Positions 22,061-34,570 are shown, counted from the first letter of the stretch. The stretch is 64,000 nt of DNA from Eupeodes corollae (GCF_945859685.1 NC_079147.1:264730572-264794571), one strand, 5' to 3'. Notes: generated by a model not told the origin, from the letters alone. Numbers and translations: made by a program.

Positions 22061-24712
22061 TTTAATTTGATTTATTTACGTTAACTTTTAAAACTTTACT
22101 TTTTTTCAATTTTAATCGATTTAGTTAAAGTTTGCAATCATAGTTTTGTTCTAAACTTTTGTACAGTAAAATTCATGTTCTGAGGCTTCAACTTCGAGAA
22201 CACAAAAGTGTAATTCAGGTTATTTATTTAATTTTTGGAAACGAAACCAAAATTTATAATTAACTTGATTTAACAATATTTTCCATTATTGAGTTTCCAT
22301 GTTTTCAATTTATTAAATTAATTTGAAATACCAATTTTTTCGAAGAAATTGCTGCAGTTACAAATTTCACTTTTGAATAATGTTTTTTTTTTCTGTTATC
22401 AAAAAATAATTTAATCCGATGCAAATGTTTCGTTGAAAAGAAAAAAATGGTATTCTTTTAACAAAATATAAGTTTTTTCAAAAATTGTTTTCTTGATCAA
22501 TATTTTATAGAATTCGAGCATAAGAAAAAAACAGCTTTCCTAATTTCAATAAAATGAGCTTTGATTATTATTGAAAAAAGGATTTTAAATAAAATAAATC
22601 TATAGTAGTTTTAAACAGATTCTAGTTCTTACAGTTTTTAAGTATTTTCAAATAAATTTAAAAACTCTAATGAAAATTGCACTCAGACAACACTAATTGG
22701 ATTTTCTTATTTATTCTTCTTTAACACTCAATCCAATGAAATACAGTATAAATTCACTCCACTTAATTTTTCACATTTCGCAATTTCCTTTTCATTTGAT
22801 TAATCTCACATTTCAATCCTTTTTTTTTAAACTTAAATCCTCATGTGAAACACTTTAATTACATCCATTTTAATTCACTTCCGGTCAATTTTGTATTTCT
22901 TATCCGGATTCTTAATTTTTTTTTAAAGAGGACAATTTGTCGCGCCAAAGGACCGTTTAAGACTGAATACGTTACCATCGATGGATTGTTGTTAAATATC
23001 TCGGTCTTGAAATTCAAAAACACAAATCAAAATATAGGAAGTATTTTCTTAAACCGCACAATAAGTGCTGAATATCAACTCCTGCGCAGTAACGTGCTTC
23101 GAATGTTTTAAGCATCGTTGGTCTACCTGTTGAACATTCTATCAGCTGATTTCAAATTCATTCATACTTTTTCACAAGGTTTTGTGATACTGACCTCACC
23201 CAAAAAGACTTTAATCACAAGCGACTTAGGTATGGTACACAACCTGTCCTAGCCACTTCCCTATCCACCCACAACAGAAAAAAACACGTGTGCTGGAATT
23301 ATATAAGTTGACTTTTATAATTCCCCTAAGAGTAAAAAGTTCAAATAGGTCTTCGAAACAGTTTTTTAAGTTTTTCTTACGAAGAATCATTCGTTTTCTT
23401 ACAAATGCGGTCAATTATGTTTGTTTATGCGGCCATAAGATGGAATATTTTAAAACAAAAAATATTGAAATGTATTTATTTACAAACTAAATGAAAGATT
23501 TCTTTGACCAGCCCGAGTCGAGTGTATAAGCATACATACCTACATATGTATGTCTAGTATTTGGTTTTTGAAAATATTGGTTTAACTTATTTTGTGTACG
23601 AGTATGGCAAATGAATATTTTGTATTTCAATAGGCATTCTACGTTTCCTTACATACTTGAACCTAAGGAGATTAAAATCCAAATGTTATGTGTTTTTAAA
23701 TAAAAGCCTTTACATAAAAAAGTGTGTAGGTGAACTTTATTATTTGTTTTATAAAATGAAGAACTAAAGAAACTGAGGTAAGGAATGTTTTTAAGGTACA
23801 ATATGTTAGTACGCAATTTAATGAACGTGTATCATTCTTGGTACGATGCGATGTTATGAAACATTTTACAGACAACATTTATATGACTTCGTATTTTAAT
23901 TAAAATATTCCGCATCAGGTGGTCTAACCCTTAACAAACGGTTGGAACTACATCACGTGCAAAGATTTATATGAAAAACGGTGTGCTGTGGAGTCGAGAA
24001 ATTTAAATTAAGAATTTCAATGATTTTTGTCATGAATAGAGAATACAACATATGGAAATTTTATGACTTTAATACTCGATAGATGACCAAATTAAACACA
24101 ATATTGTTGAAATTAATGTTTAGTTTAATGATATTTTTAAATAGGAGAACTCAAGGTAAGAAGGCTAAAGTTTACTTTAACTAAAATGTTTTTTTTTTTT
24201 TATTTAAACAAATTGAAAATTAAGTTTATTAAGTTCATCCATTTAAAAGATCGTTTTCAGAATTTGTAAATTAGCTTATTTGGACCATATTTAGAATTGT
24301 ACATTTGGTAAAGCATCTTAACCGTTTCGAATACAATTTTTGTTTGACATTTACTTAAATAAAATGCACGAACTTTGTATCCGAAGAGCTGTTTAAAAAT
24401 ATTTCAAATTTAAAAATTTACCTGCAAAAGAAGTTTGTTTTCAAAATTGTAGATACCACTTTATTTAAAAAAAAAACTTTATTTTTCAAAATGTTTATGG
24501 GAAAATTGTTAGAGCTATTTATTTTTTCAAATAAGCTTTTTATGTATGAATACATTTTTCATGTTTGCAGTTATTAAGAGATTATAAAAATACTTTAAAC
24601 ATTTGATTTTTATTAAAAATGATGACCCGTTTTCAAGATATTAAATTTCGGAAGAAAAATTTTCATATTTTATTCAAAAATCAAAACCAAAAATTTAAAC
24701 ATTTTTGATCAT
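22061..24712. other. long AT-rich spacer
   Basis: No gene or clear transposon. A palindromic stretch acatacctacatatgtatgt lies near 23533-23552. Open frames at 22845-23111, 23226-23490 and 23696-23878 have no recognisable signature. Confidence 0.4.
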
Positions 24713-24890
24713 CAAAACTTTCAAGTTTGAACTCAATCGACCCAAACGACTGTAGGGGCAAGGACAAACAGACAGACGGCTGAATAGGGGGACCCACTTT
24801 TTTCGACGACCTTACCATCGTAATGTAATGTAGCTCTAAATTTTTAACGAATGCAATACTTGCCACACACGGACAAAATTTCGTACAGTT
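24713..24890 (+). repeat. dispersed repeat, copy 1 of 2
   Basis: The block includes aatcgacccaaacgactg, ggggcaaggacaaacagaca, gacggctgaatag and gggacccacttttttcgacg, then ccatcgtaatgt and cgaatgcaatacttgcc. The same order of motifs recurs at 54560-54715 (gacagatagacagacggac, ggggacccattttactcgac). No coding capacity. The source element is unknown. Confidence 0.6.
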
Positions 24891-26107
24891 AAAAGTGACA
24901 CAAAGAACAAGCAATAAGCGAAAACAATTGGTTGTGTAACAAAGGACACAAAGAAAGGTCACCTTGGCAAAGTTCCCGAAGAACGGTCACGGGTCCGGCA
25001 ATCTCGGGAAACAAAGGAATCGACTGAAAGTCTATCGGGTTGAATTTTTGGCTCTTTATAGCCAACCATAAATTACGAGCAAGTATAAATAAAAAGCACA
25101 AAACTCACTCAAAAAAAAAAATTTATTTAGTTTTTGTTTGGTTACAGAAATCGATCCTGATTCACAAATTTGATCTGCTTTATCAATTTTTAATTTTATT
25201 CTCATCCATTGCAAACTATCACAATTTTTATTCTTATTTTTTTGGCTTAACGGACGAGTTCAATTCTTATCCGTCGAATCTAATTTGTCTAAAAACTAAA
25301 CTATAAATTTGTGAGATATCGCGAATAAAATCCCCCAACCCAAACCGGCCCAGTTTAATAACTTGAGTAAAGCGTTCTTGTAAATAGGAACCTTGGCATT
25401 TCTCAACCAAGATTGAGAGGCAGGATCCGATAGTTCGTAATTTAGACTCTAAGCCCTTAGACTTCCGTACAGACCATTTTAGGAGAAAACACATCGCAAA
25501 GTAACTTTCCTTAGTATTCATACACTTTAGGGTGGGTTTTAAGCTATACAAATTTTAGGGTGGTGTGCAAATTAGAGAAAGGATGCACACTAATCGTTTA
25601 ACATTGGTAAACTATTCATGTTTTCTCCTTGTGTTTGCTAATTGTCGCAAAACTCAATAATGCCGTCTTCGTGACTCAGCCGTCACACGTGCATTTTGTG
25701 ACCGCCCGTCACAAATTTCAAAAGTAAATGAAAATGTGGGCCCCTGTCACACAACTCCGCATTAGCACTGAAACCTATTTTGTTTGCTTTTCCAAAATAC
25801 AATAAGAGCAGGACATTGACTGATGGAAAACAAGATTCTACTGAATTCTTAAAATATTTTGGAGCAGCAACGACGACAGGAAGGTTACAAAAGGAAAAAG
25901 GATTTGAGATAGGCTAGTGAAACTTGCTGTGGTAAATTTTACCGCAACAAATCAAGGACTTAGAAATGTAAACTAATAGAGACTTAGTTTCTTTTTGTAA
26001 ACATACATGGTTTTTCAACAGGGACGTTATAAAAGTAGAGCGACAGGGACAACAAACGACGCCATATTTCTTCCGCTCTTTTGACATTCCTCTTCAATTT
26101 TGCAATT
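24891..26107. other. unidentified region, moderately GC-rich in places
   Basis: Minus-strand frames at 24889-25101 and 25267-25551 (with IGSCLSILVEKCQGSYLQER) have an ordinary residue mix, but I cannot match them to a family. Around 25660-25740 a GTCAC/GTGAC-rich stretch can fold into a small hairpin. This may be a decayed element. Confidence 0.25.
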
Positions 26108-26111
26108 TCAT

Positions 26112-26951
26112 AATGGAAAGATATACGAACCATAAACGAGTCGAAATTATTAAAATTTACTACCAAAATTCGAAGTCAGTGACCTCAACGTTAAGTGCCC
26201 TACGTCCAATTTATAGACAAATTTGAATCCACAGGCACAGTAAAAAATGTGCCCTTGCTAGTGAGACAAAGAAGTGCCCGTAAAGTCGAAAATATTGCTG
26301 CCACTGAGGCTTCAGTTGCAGAAAGCCGAAATGTGTCTCTCACACGTCGTTCTTAAGCGTTGGGCATATCAGTGCCGTCGTTGTGAAGAACTTTGTGAAA
26401 AGATCTTGGCCTACATCCTTACAAGATTAAATTTATGCAAGAACTGGAGCCGCTTGACCACTAGAAGCGTATTATGCTCGTGAATTGGGCTTAACAACAA
26501 CTTGAAAATAATTCGGATTTTCATCAAAAAATCATCTTCAGCAATAAAACTCATTTCTGGCTGATTTCCTTCGTCAATTAATAAAATATGCAGCATTGGT
26601 CAGGCAGCAATCCGTACGTATTCCATGAGTCATCATTGCATCCTCAAAAAATTACGGTTTGGTATGGTTTATGGGCAGGCGGCGTCATTGGGCCATACTT
26701 CTTCCACGCAGCGAATGTCACAATCAAATTATTGGAGACCAAGTTTGAAGAACGTGTTATCTCAGTCTATGTTTTATACCAACATGCCAGTGACGATTGA
26801 TGAACTTCGTATAGTTATTGAACGTGAAATTGTAGCAGTATCTACCGTCGAAAATTGGGTTCAGAATCTAGAATTCTGCAAGCGTGGCCATGGTGGCCAT
26901 GAAAAGGAAATCGAGTTCCAAATCATCGAACATCACTTTCATAGGAATTAA
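26112..26951 (+). pseudogene. mariner-type transposase with internal deletion
   Basis: The start at 26112 reads MERYTNHKRVEIIKIYYQNS, the N-terminal domain. Pieces of the linker follow, then the catalytic region with HPQKITVWYGLWAGGVIGPY at about 26640-26700. The frame then jumps: KFEERVIS is followed directly by the C-terminal part (VTIDELRIVIEREI, FCKRGHGGHEKEIEF), ending at 26951. The block with the last catalytic residue and the NWPPRSCD motif is missing. In addition there are several stops in the first half, so it is inactive. Internally deleted copies are common in this superfamily. Confidence 0.85.
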
Positions 26952-27477
26952 GAATTTCATTGATATCCAAAATTTCATTGATTGAAAAACCCAATATTTG
27001 AGAATTAAAATAAATTTAATAATATTTTTGTTTTAATTTGTCTTGAATAAGAATTTCATAAAAAGTTTAAAATAAAATTATTATGCAGTTATGCATGAAA
27101 TTAATTTTTTTACAATTATCGTTGTATTTTTGCAGGCTTTCATTTAAAAACTTTTAACTCATTTTTTTCCAAAAAAATGTTCAGTTTATAAAAAAATGTT
27201 CTATAACATGATATACATAAGTCAATATCTTTCGTTTTGTTCTGTCAAAAACTATTTTTAACATTATCTTAACTACGAGTATCTATTTTCCTTACAAAAA
27301 ATACGAATTAAAATTTTGCTAAAAAAAATACATTTTCTATTAAAAAAAAATCACAATAAGTCCCTAAAGAAAGCTATTACAATTTTAGGAGAATCAAAAT
27401 TTATTGTTATTTAAACACCTTTTCCCTTTTGATAATTGAATATTAATAGTGGAACTGCATATGTGTACTTTTCAAAT
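26952..27477. other. AT-rich spacer
   Basis: Nothing recognised apart from homopolymer runs. Confidence 0.4.
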
Positions 27478-28285
27478 TCAAGGTAAAGTTCGAAAAAACA
27501 TCCCATTTGGATCTCTTTGGATCCAGGAAAGGGAAAGGATTGATAAAGGTAAGAGGAGCTTGATGAGGGCGATTTCTTGAACCATCAATACAACCATTGA
27601 TGGTCTACGTGACAAAGACGAGACATTGCATATGTCGTCGAAAAAGCAGTTTCCTAATATTCTCATTGTTTTGGCTAGGCTTAGGAATACGCATAGAATG
27701 TGGGAGGATTCTTCTTCAATCTCCTCATCCTCAAATCCTCTACATAAATCATATGAGCCGATAACCTTTCTGTTCAAGTGGGTGCCCAAAGAGTTGTGAT
27801 CCGTTGGGATACCTATAGTAGGGACAGCTGAGGCAACTCTGCAAGTTTCAAGAGCCCACCTGCTGTTTGCGATTTCATTGAAATTTGATATGGCTTATAC
27901 TGAGCATCGATCCGTTTTGGACCATTCGTCTGCCTTTTTATTAACATCAATTTCACAGTGTCCTGATGGAACCCAACAGAGGTTAACCGTGTTGGTTTCA
28001 CTGAGCTCCTTGTGGCATTGCTGTACCAGTCTTGACTTTGTGATAGTGGCAGATATGGTCTTGATTGCTGCTTGGCTATCGATAAATATATCTATGCATT
28101 TGTCTTTCAAATTATGGGAAAAACGATCCTTAGCGGCTTCAGAAACCGCCAGTACTTCTGTTTGAAATACGCTGCAGTAATTTGGAAAATTTATTGATCT
28201 TTCTAGGGGAGGAATACATGAAAAGATGCCAGACCCTTCCACCTCCCCCGTTATGGAACCATCAGTAAGGACAGATAACCCACTT
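27478..28285 (-). pseudogene. RNase H domain and C terminus of a non-LTR element
   Basis: The minus strand from about 28280 reads LTDGSITGEVEGSGIFS, with the first catalytic aspartate of RNase H, then FQTEVLAVSEAAKD with the glutamate, then DIFIDSQAAIKTISATITKS with the second aspartate, and LCWVPSGHCEIDVNKKADEW at the end of the domain. From 27789 a C-terminal zinc-knuckle-like region follows (DLCRGFEDEEIEEESSHILC). The fragment is split over at least three frames. RNase H placed after an RT is a feature of the I/LOA groups. It resembles the copies at 50939-52195 and 34366-34570. No RT is present here. Confidence 0.8.
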
Positions 28286-28422
28286 TACTAGAAGATTTAT
28301 AAAACAACACTGATAACAAATTTATTTTGTTAACCCTTAGGATATTTCTTAAAAAAGAAAAATAGTGTATTATTTGGTTAAATTGCATGTTCTTACTTTA
28401 AACGGTTATCCTGGCAAATATA

Positions 28423-29173
28423 CAGCCCTATTCTGCTATTCATCGGGGGGAATTTGTCTTGAATTTTCACTAATCACTATTCTGCTACTCATTTAAAGTG
28501 AATCTGTGTAGTATGTCGGTAACGTCGGTAATACTGCGCTCTATTCTTCTATACAAGTGAAGGCATTTATTCTATTTAATTCAGATTCATTTGATGTTTG
28601 GTTTGTTAATGTTGTTAGCAAAATGTAAGTAAAAACTAATTTATTGCTTTATTTAGAATATTTTTTTATAAATAAAAGATTATTAACATTTTTAGGGGAA
28701 GAAAGAAAAACAAGGAAATATGTATAAATACAATCATTTCTGTAATGAAATTAAATACAAATATTGCAAAAAATAATGCAAAACGACAACCCGAAGACCT
28801 ACGAGAATTTTGGAACAGCCTCAACAGATAGGCTCAACCTCCTAGGGCCACTGATGAAAGACGTTGCTAAGTTTTTTTTTTTTACTTTCTAACATTTCTT
28901 TGAAGATCTCTGTTTAAGGATTCTCTTTTTTATCTGTTTACAATTAAAATAAAAAATCCAATACTTTCCATTTCCAAAAATTACACAAATTAATTTTTGT
29001 ATGACATATTTTTATCCAACATTCTCAAGATTGTCACATGAACAGCTGTTTACGTGAATGTCAAATTGGTTTAGATAAGGTAGTTCACCTGATGAAGAAT
29101 GCAAAGGCAGTGTGAAAGGGAATAGAACGGGTGAATCGAATATACGATCCACGTCAACAGCAGAATAGGGCTG
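28423..29173 (+). mobile_element. non-autonomous PIF/Harbinger-like DNA transposon
   Basis: The ends are perfect 15-base inverted repeats: cagccctattctgct at 28423-28437 and its complement at 29159-29173, with weaker similarity continuing inward. A 3-base ATA lies on both sides (28420-28422 and 29174-29176), the target-duplication length of PIF/Harbinger. Inside, at about 28790-28870, shifting frames read PEDLREFWNSLN and RLNLLGPLMKDVAKF. This resembles the Myb/SANT-like DNA-binding protein that accompanies Harbinger transposases. No transposase is present, so the 751-base element would depend on a partner. Confidence 0.7.
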
Positions 29174-29176
29174 ATA

Positions 29177-29426
29177 AGCTTTAGTTTCTTTGACATGGAC
29201 AACTCAATCTTTCACTTAGAGTACGTTCACACTGTAATATTGAATATTGATTTTAAAGCATTCAGGTTAGAGTCTGAAATTGGGATAGAAACGCTTAAAT
29301 ACTCATTTTTTTTAAACATCGTGTTAATTTCCTTCCCAATATCAACATTTATGCGTTAAAAAAATTCAAAGCTACCAAAATTTTAAATTATAATCTTATA
29401 GGAAAATTTAAGCATTGTATTCCATT
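29177..29426. other. spacer downstream of the receptor gene
   Basis: AT-rich, nothing recognised. Confidence 0.4.
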
Positions 29427-29445
29427 TTTATTGCAAAGCTTTATT
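29427..29445 (-). promoter_or_regulatory. two poly(A) signals of the receptor gene
   Basis: On the minus strand AATAAA occurs at 29445-29440 and 29432-29427, about 105-120 bases after the stop codon. They are plausible 3'-end processing signals for the gene at 29550-32623. Confidence 0.5.
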
Positions 29446-29549
29446 TTCAACAGTAATTTTTAAAACATTTGTATAAAAGTATTACTTATGCATACATATA
29501 GTAATAATTCTGAGTACAAAGTGCAAATATAACTTTAATTAAAATTGAA

Positions 29550-32500
29550 TCAGTTTTTGACCTTTTTGATATTATTATCAGCATATTTATGATAACCAAC
29601 TTCGAAAAGAAGAATAATCACTGTCACAATATAAGTTAATCCTAAAAATGCAAACAATGGCCCAGTGTATTCTAAGCCTACATTTATCAAAATATTATTT
29701 GAAAAACAGTTTAATTTAGTTTTCATCCAATGACGACGATGTTTTGATAAGACTCCTGCTTCTCGCATTCGCATCATACTAAAAATTAACAACAAAAGTT
29801 CAATATTGAAACTTACAAAATAATTTTCTTTCTTACCTTAATCGAACAAGTTCCTTGTACGATGAATTTTTGGCCATCATAATATTTAAAGTGCTTTCTG
29901 TTCTTAATTTAACTTCATTTAAATCACATAACTCATGTTGTTCGTAATATTTCTCGACCATGTAATAAGATGTTGATGCTTCTGAGTGATATGCATAACC
30001 ACCATCTCGAACTTTAAAAATACCATCTTTAGCGTGTTGCCAGAGTCCAGAATTAGGAGCCCATCTGCCAGCGACTTTTTTCTGAACAAGTTTCTTCACT
30101 CCTGGATTGGTTGAGATCTACAAAATAAGTTAAAATTTTGTAAATAAACATATGCAATACAGCCCTGAATTTATACTGAAAAGTGACATTCCTAACCGGT
30201 TTGGAAAATATACTCAAAATACTCCTATATATTTGATCTAAATCGAACCTTGATCAAATTCCATTTAAACCTGAATTTCAACTTAAATGTTCAAAATTTC
30301 GTATGATATTTCAATTAATTATTAAAAATGTATCAAAATTTGAAATTCATCTTCTGATTTATCTAGATTTTTAAAACTGGTGAATAAGAAAACCAAATTT
30401 TTGTCGAAATTGTTTAAATGATTTTTTTCCAAACGAAAATTCACGTTTTTGACAGTTAAACTCAAACTTACATTAAGAAATACTTTCGTATGAATAATCG
30501 GATCGAACCCAATTTCCAAGTTACTATCCGCCAACTGGCCCAAGGTTTTAATATTTGACTTTATTGGAGCTCCAACCAATGACGAAACTACTATCGAAGT
30601 ATAATAATTATACATAATAAAAGTTACCACTGACAGTGAGAAGAAAGCAATCCGTCCTCCAGCTGTGCAAGGAATCAAAGCAGCTCCCTGGAAGCAAGCC
30701 AATCCAAATGAAATTAAAAATGTCAACAATAAAGATGGTATAAATTCGACATATTTTTTGATCCGAAATTCAATGGCAAAGATTGCCCAGAGTAGAACAG
30801 CAAAGCCTAAAATGACAGCGGCGAATGCAATCCACACGGCGGTACTGAATGGACTCAGGAAAACACCACCATAGAGTCCTTGATTTTGAGGAGTCCGAAA
30901 TATGAAAATCGATTTGAAATCACCCATCGGGCTAACAACACTGACTATTTTTAAACGAGGCTCAGTTGGAACATAGCCACAACCCGAGAGTTCTGCGTTA
31001 CCAGTTGGTATGTCTCCGAAGGAACCACCAGCAGTTTCGTTGTCACTCCATTTATAGCGATGGATGTAGTGAACTCTGAAGTTGAAAAAAAGAAAAACCA
31101 ATATCAGTTTACTGTGAAGATAGTTAGGGTAAAATGGGGTGATTGAGCTGATTATTGAAAAAGAGTTTGCATATTAAAAGATCAAAGCTTTAATGACGTT
31201 GACGTTTTCATTTCTTCGATTTAAGTCTAAGATTAAAGACTTACTTATAGTGCATCATTTGCTGAAGAATGAAGACAATTTTATAGCTATAGCGTGAAAG
31301 AGGTTCCTTGTGTGTACTGTTGTCAGTAAGCAAATAGTACAGTATGGCTTCTGTAGATGAGTTGAGGGGAAGTTCAGCTGTCTGAATGAAAAATATAATA
31401 ACTTATTTATTGGCTAAAAATTAAAGACTATTTTAAAATAATATGTTTTTTTTTAATATCTGTAATTTTAAAAGCTGTAAACATTAAAATTGTTAAAAAA
31501 CACTACAAAAATTCTCAATCTTTTAAGAAAAATGCCATACCACAGTAGAAATACGAAAAGTTGTATCATTCAAATTACAGCGATTCCCAGCTTTCGGACG
31601 CAATTCAAGACCTGAAAGGTAGCTCGTTGTGCAGGAATCCTTATCACATGTTATTTCTTTGTTTAAAGTTATATTTAATTTGCCTCCCAAAAATTTTCCA
31701 TTATTAAATACATCATAGTTTAAAAATGATAATTTTGAAGAATTTAAATTGGCTTTATCTGAAAAACAAAAGAATTTTTTAGAAATTCGTGCTTCAAAAT
31801 TGGAATATTTTTGGAAACTTATTGCAGAATAGGTTATTTGCGCATCCATGGCCATCATTGCATTTTCAAATTGCATTTTGAGTTCTGAATATTTCGATTC
31901 CATGTCAAATATAAGCCAATTGTATTTCCCCAAGTAAAGCTGTTTTTGACTTGCCTTGAGGGATGAATAATATAAAATAATTAACACTTAACTTGAACTT
32001 GGTCAAAATGCTATAATGTTAGACCCACAAAACATTTTTAAAATTAAGTATATTTATTTAGTTTTTTTTAAATTATATTCGAAAACTCAGAAATATTTCA
32101 CCAACATCCGAATGGCCGAATACGTATTGAACTTGGAAAATTGTATTTGTATACTTGAAAAGCAGTTCTTTGAGCTTTTAAATAATTTTGTTGGGTCTTT
32201 TCTTTATTATTTATTTTTGAAGAAGACATTTTCTTCAAACGCCTTCGTAATGAATCTCATGCAACACATATTTCTATTTAAAAAAAATGTATACCTCATT
32301 TAAAATATATCCAGACATATTGCAATTAAAATCCAAAACAACACCCAAACTAGTTAACCTCCCATTTAAATATCCGCCAGGAAATTCGACTTCTTTACTT
32401 ATGTCAACCATTTGAGTGCGTAGAAGTTGATTATTTGCATTTTGCAAAAATGTCAATTGAGCTATAAAAAAGTTATTAACTAGTTATTAAAATAAAAAAG

Positions 32501-32623
32501 AAATATGAATAAAAACAGTATTTTGTTACCATTTATTTTCCAACAATTAAAAACCACAATATTACTAACATGAGATTGCATAAAATGATGAATGATAACA
32601 TTGAAAAGTGGCAGCAAGTCCAT
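29550..32623 (-). CDS. Ir75: ionotropic receptor, IR75 family, seven exons
   Basis: Insect IRs are variant glutamate-receptor channels in olfactory neurons; IR75 members typically detect acids. I assembled exons at 32623-32530, 32461-32295, 31954-31541, 31381-31245, 31075-30472, 30117-29837 and 29778-29550. All introns are GT-AG (68, 340, 159, 169, 354 and 58 bases), phases match at every junction, and the product is 641 residues without stops. Visible parts: an N-terminal lobe with SNIVVFNCW (residues 20-28), ligand-binding lobe S1 with PTEPRLKIVSVVSP (307-320), TM1 about 350-372, pore with SFGLACFQGAALIP (393-406), TM2 about 412-436 with YNYYTSIVVSSLVG, lobe S2, and TM3 about 605-626. The start is the ATG at 32623, because TAA lies upstream in frame. 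No signal peptide is evident, so an upstream exon may be missing. The paralogue letter cannot be set. No other IR copy is visible nearby. Confidence 0.93.
31759..31818 (-). other. possible optional 60-base intron inside exon 3 of the receptor
   Basis: On the minus strand a strong acceptor (cttttgtttttcag) ends at 31759 and a weak donor (gtttcc) begins at 31818. The segment is 60 bases, in frame and without stops. Removing it shortens the protein to 621 residues and changes SAISFQKY...FSDKAN to SAINKANLNSS. Both forms are readable, so only transcript data can decide. Confidence 0.45.
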
Positions 32624-34365
32624 GATGATTGTAATGGAAAAAAAACGTGATTTGAAACCTTAATCAGTAAAGTTTGTCCTTTTATATAAAAACAATGAAA
32701 AAAAAACAAAATACTGTATGTGAATAGCATGATATTGAAATGTGATTTAAAACACAATGACATGAAAATTACCATTTGACAGGATAATGACTTTTGATGA
32801 TTCGATTCGAGGGTCGTTTGATTAGATAATTTGATATTATTTTTTAAATAGGGGTTTTATTCCGATATTTATAGCAATCTTTGACATCAGACATTAAAAA
32901 AAGTAATAAAACACAAATATAGAATACAAAATTTAAAAAAAAAGGATATACTTCATCACTATAGCATTTTTTTGCTCGAAAAGCAAACATCAAGTCAAAA
33001 ATATTGCTTACCAGTTTTTAGTATTGTTTTTTTTTGGGTGTTTCTATTTTTTGGAAAAAAAAGTCAATTGAATTCTTCTAAAAATTACTTCTTTTCTTAG
33101 TAGTATAAAATATCAAATTTTGTTGTTAAAATTGTCGATCAATTTTAAATATCTTTATTTTTACAATATGCTTTACAGATAATAACATCAAAAGATTCAG
33201 AATGGACTTTTTAGAAGTAATAATTCGGTGTGTTTTTACTATAGCAATTTAAAAAGGGGACATTTTGGTTGACCGTAAAATATTTCAAGGCCCAGTAACG
33301 TTAGAGACTCCAATTAAATTTTTTAATAATATGGTGTGACGTTCTATAAAAAAAAGGATTATTTTCATTTTATATATGCGCATAAAAAAAAACATCAAAT
33401 ATCTGTAAGTTCAAATATTTTACGAACAATAACGTTTTTGACTTTTGGTACTATTATGAAAATCGCACCAACTAACATTAATAAAAACTTAAAAAAAAAA
33501 TAATTTTAGAAGTTGGTAAAAATTGATTTTCGACTCGAATGTCTTTTCAAAAATTAAAGATATTGGCTTCAAACTAGTTTTAAATATAAGATAAATAGAA
33601 TATTATTTTTAAAATTCGTTAAATTTTAATTTAAAATTTTAGAAAACATCTAATGAAAAATAAGAATTTACAAAACAAACTACGCAAATTGTTATAACTG
33701 CTGTTTGATTTAAATATTTGGGAATTAATGAAGGTATTTATTTTAAAATTATTTCATTCCATGTAATATTTTATTGTTAAAGTAAACTTATGAAAGCATT
33801 TCAAGATTCCAACCGTTATCTTATACTTAAGAACTAAAGCACAAAACTTTAGAGATATTTTCGTGCATTTCACGCAGAAATGAAAGAAATTATTTTGAAA
33901 CGCATCTTTTTTTCCACTTTTTCCTTCAAACATTAAGACATTTATATCAACAAATATGAAAGGTTTATTATGTTTTTCACTTAACCGTTAGTTTCAAAAG
34001 TGTCACTTTTGGAATTTGTGTTTAAATCTCAGTTCTAGAGCATCCAAACAAATTTCATTTCAACAGTTTATTTAACAGAACATCCATTTTGAAAGAAATA
34101 AAATGCACGACTGGGTCGCTAGAACTTGCTAATTTCTTTCAAAAAGTCTGTTTAAAAATAATTCCTACATTTTAAGATTTAAAAATGTACCTGTAAAATA
34201 ACTTCTTTTTTTTTCAAAAAATTTAAAATTTTATTTCTTAACAAATTTAGATTATTTTTTTTTTCGAAAATTGTTTTAAATTTTGTCTCAAAAATATTTT
34301 TGGTAAGCACTAAATAAAGAAAGACAAACAATTTGGCCCCCCCTCTCGATTCGCCACTGCTCTGT
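32624..34365. other. spacer upstream of the receptor, with minisatellite remnants
   Basis: Old core monomers of the dispersed minisatellite element are recognisable at about 33000-33090 (forward) and 33430-33750 (reverse, with ggtaaaaattgattttcgac and agatattggcttcaaac). No upstream exon or promoter of the receptor could be picked out. Confidence 0.4.
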
Positions 34366-34570
34366 TCATGCCCTGCTCTAGCTCAAAAAATGCAAGAATT
34401 ATTTAGGAGAATTCTTCTATAACGATCTAAACGATATCAATCATATTACCATAATCAGTCTTTTACGTTTCGTATTGTAAGCTTTCATTGAGCTTAGAAG
34501 ATAGCCTTAAGCTTCATGTGGTATCACAATACGCCATTAAACTGGCCTTAGTGTGTCCTGCTCAATCACC
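34366..34570 (+). pseudogene. 3' end of an RNase-H LINE
   Basis: It reads CPALAQKMQELFRRI, then, with frame changes, sequence parallel to the C terminus of the element at 50939-51200. The shared 3' untranslated stretch follows (catgtggtatcacaatacgc then cattaaactggcct), matching the complement of 50985-51020. It is a short 5'-truncated copy. Confidence 0.7.

Noticed and set aside
24889..25551. Minus frames as a retroviral or LTR-element protein
   Set aside because: No protease, RT or integrase motif and no long terminal repeats could be found around them.
32016..32303. A 95-codon plus frame inside the receptor gene
   Set aside because: It lies over intron 2 and part of exon 2 on the opposite strand; no sign of selection on this frame.
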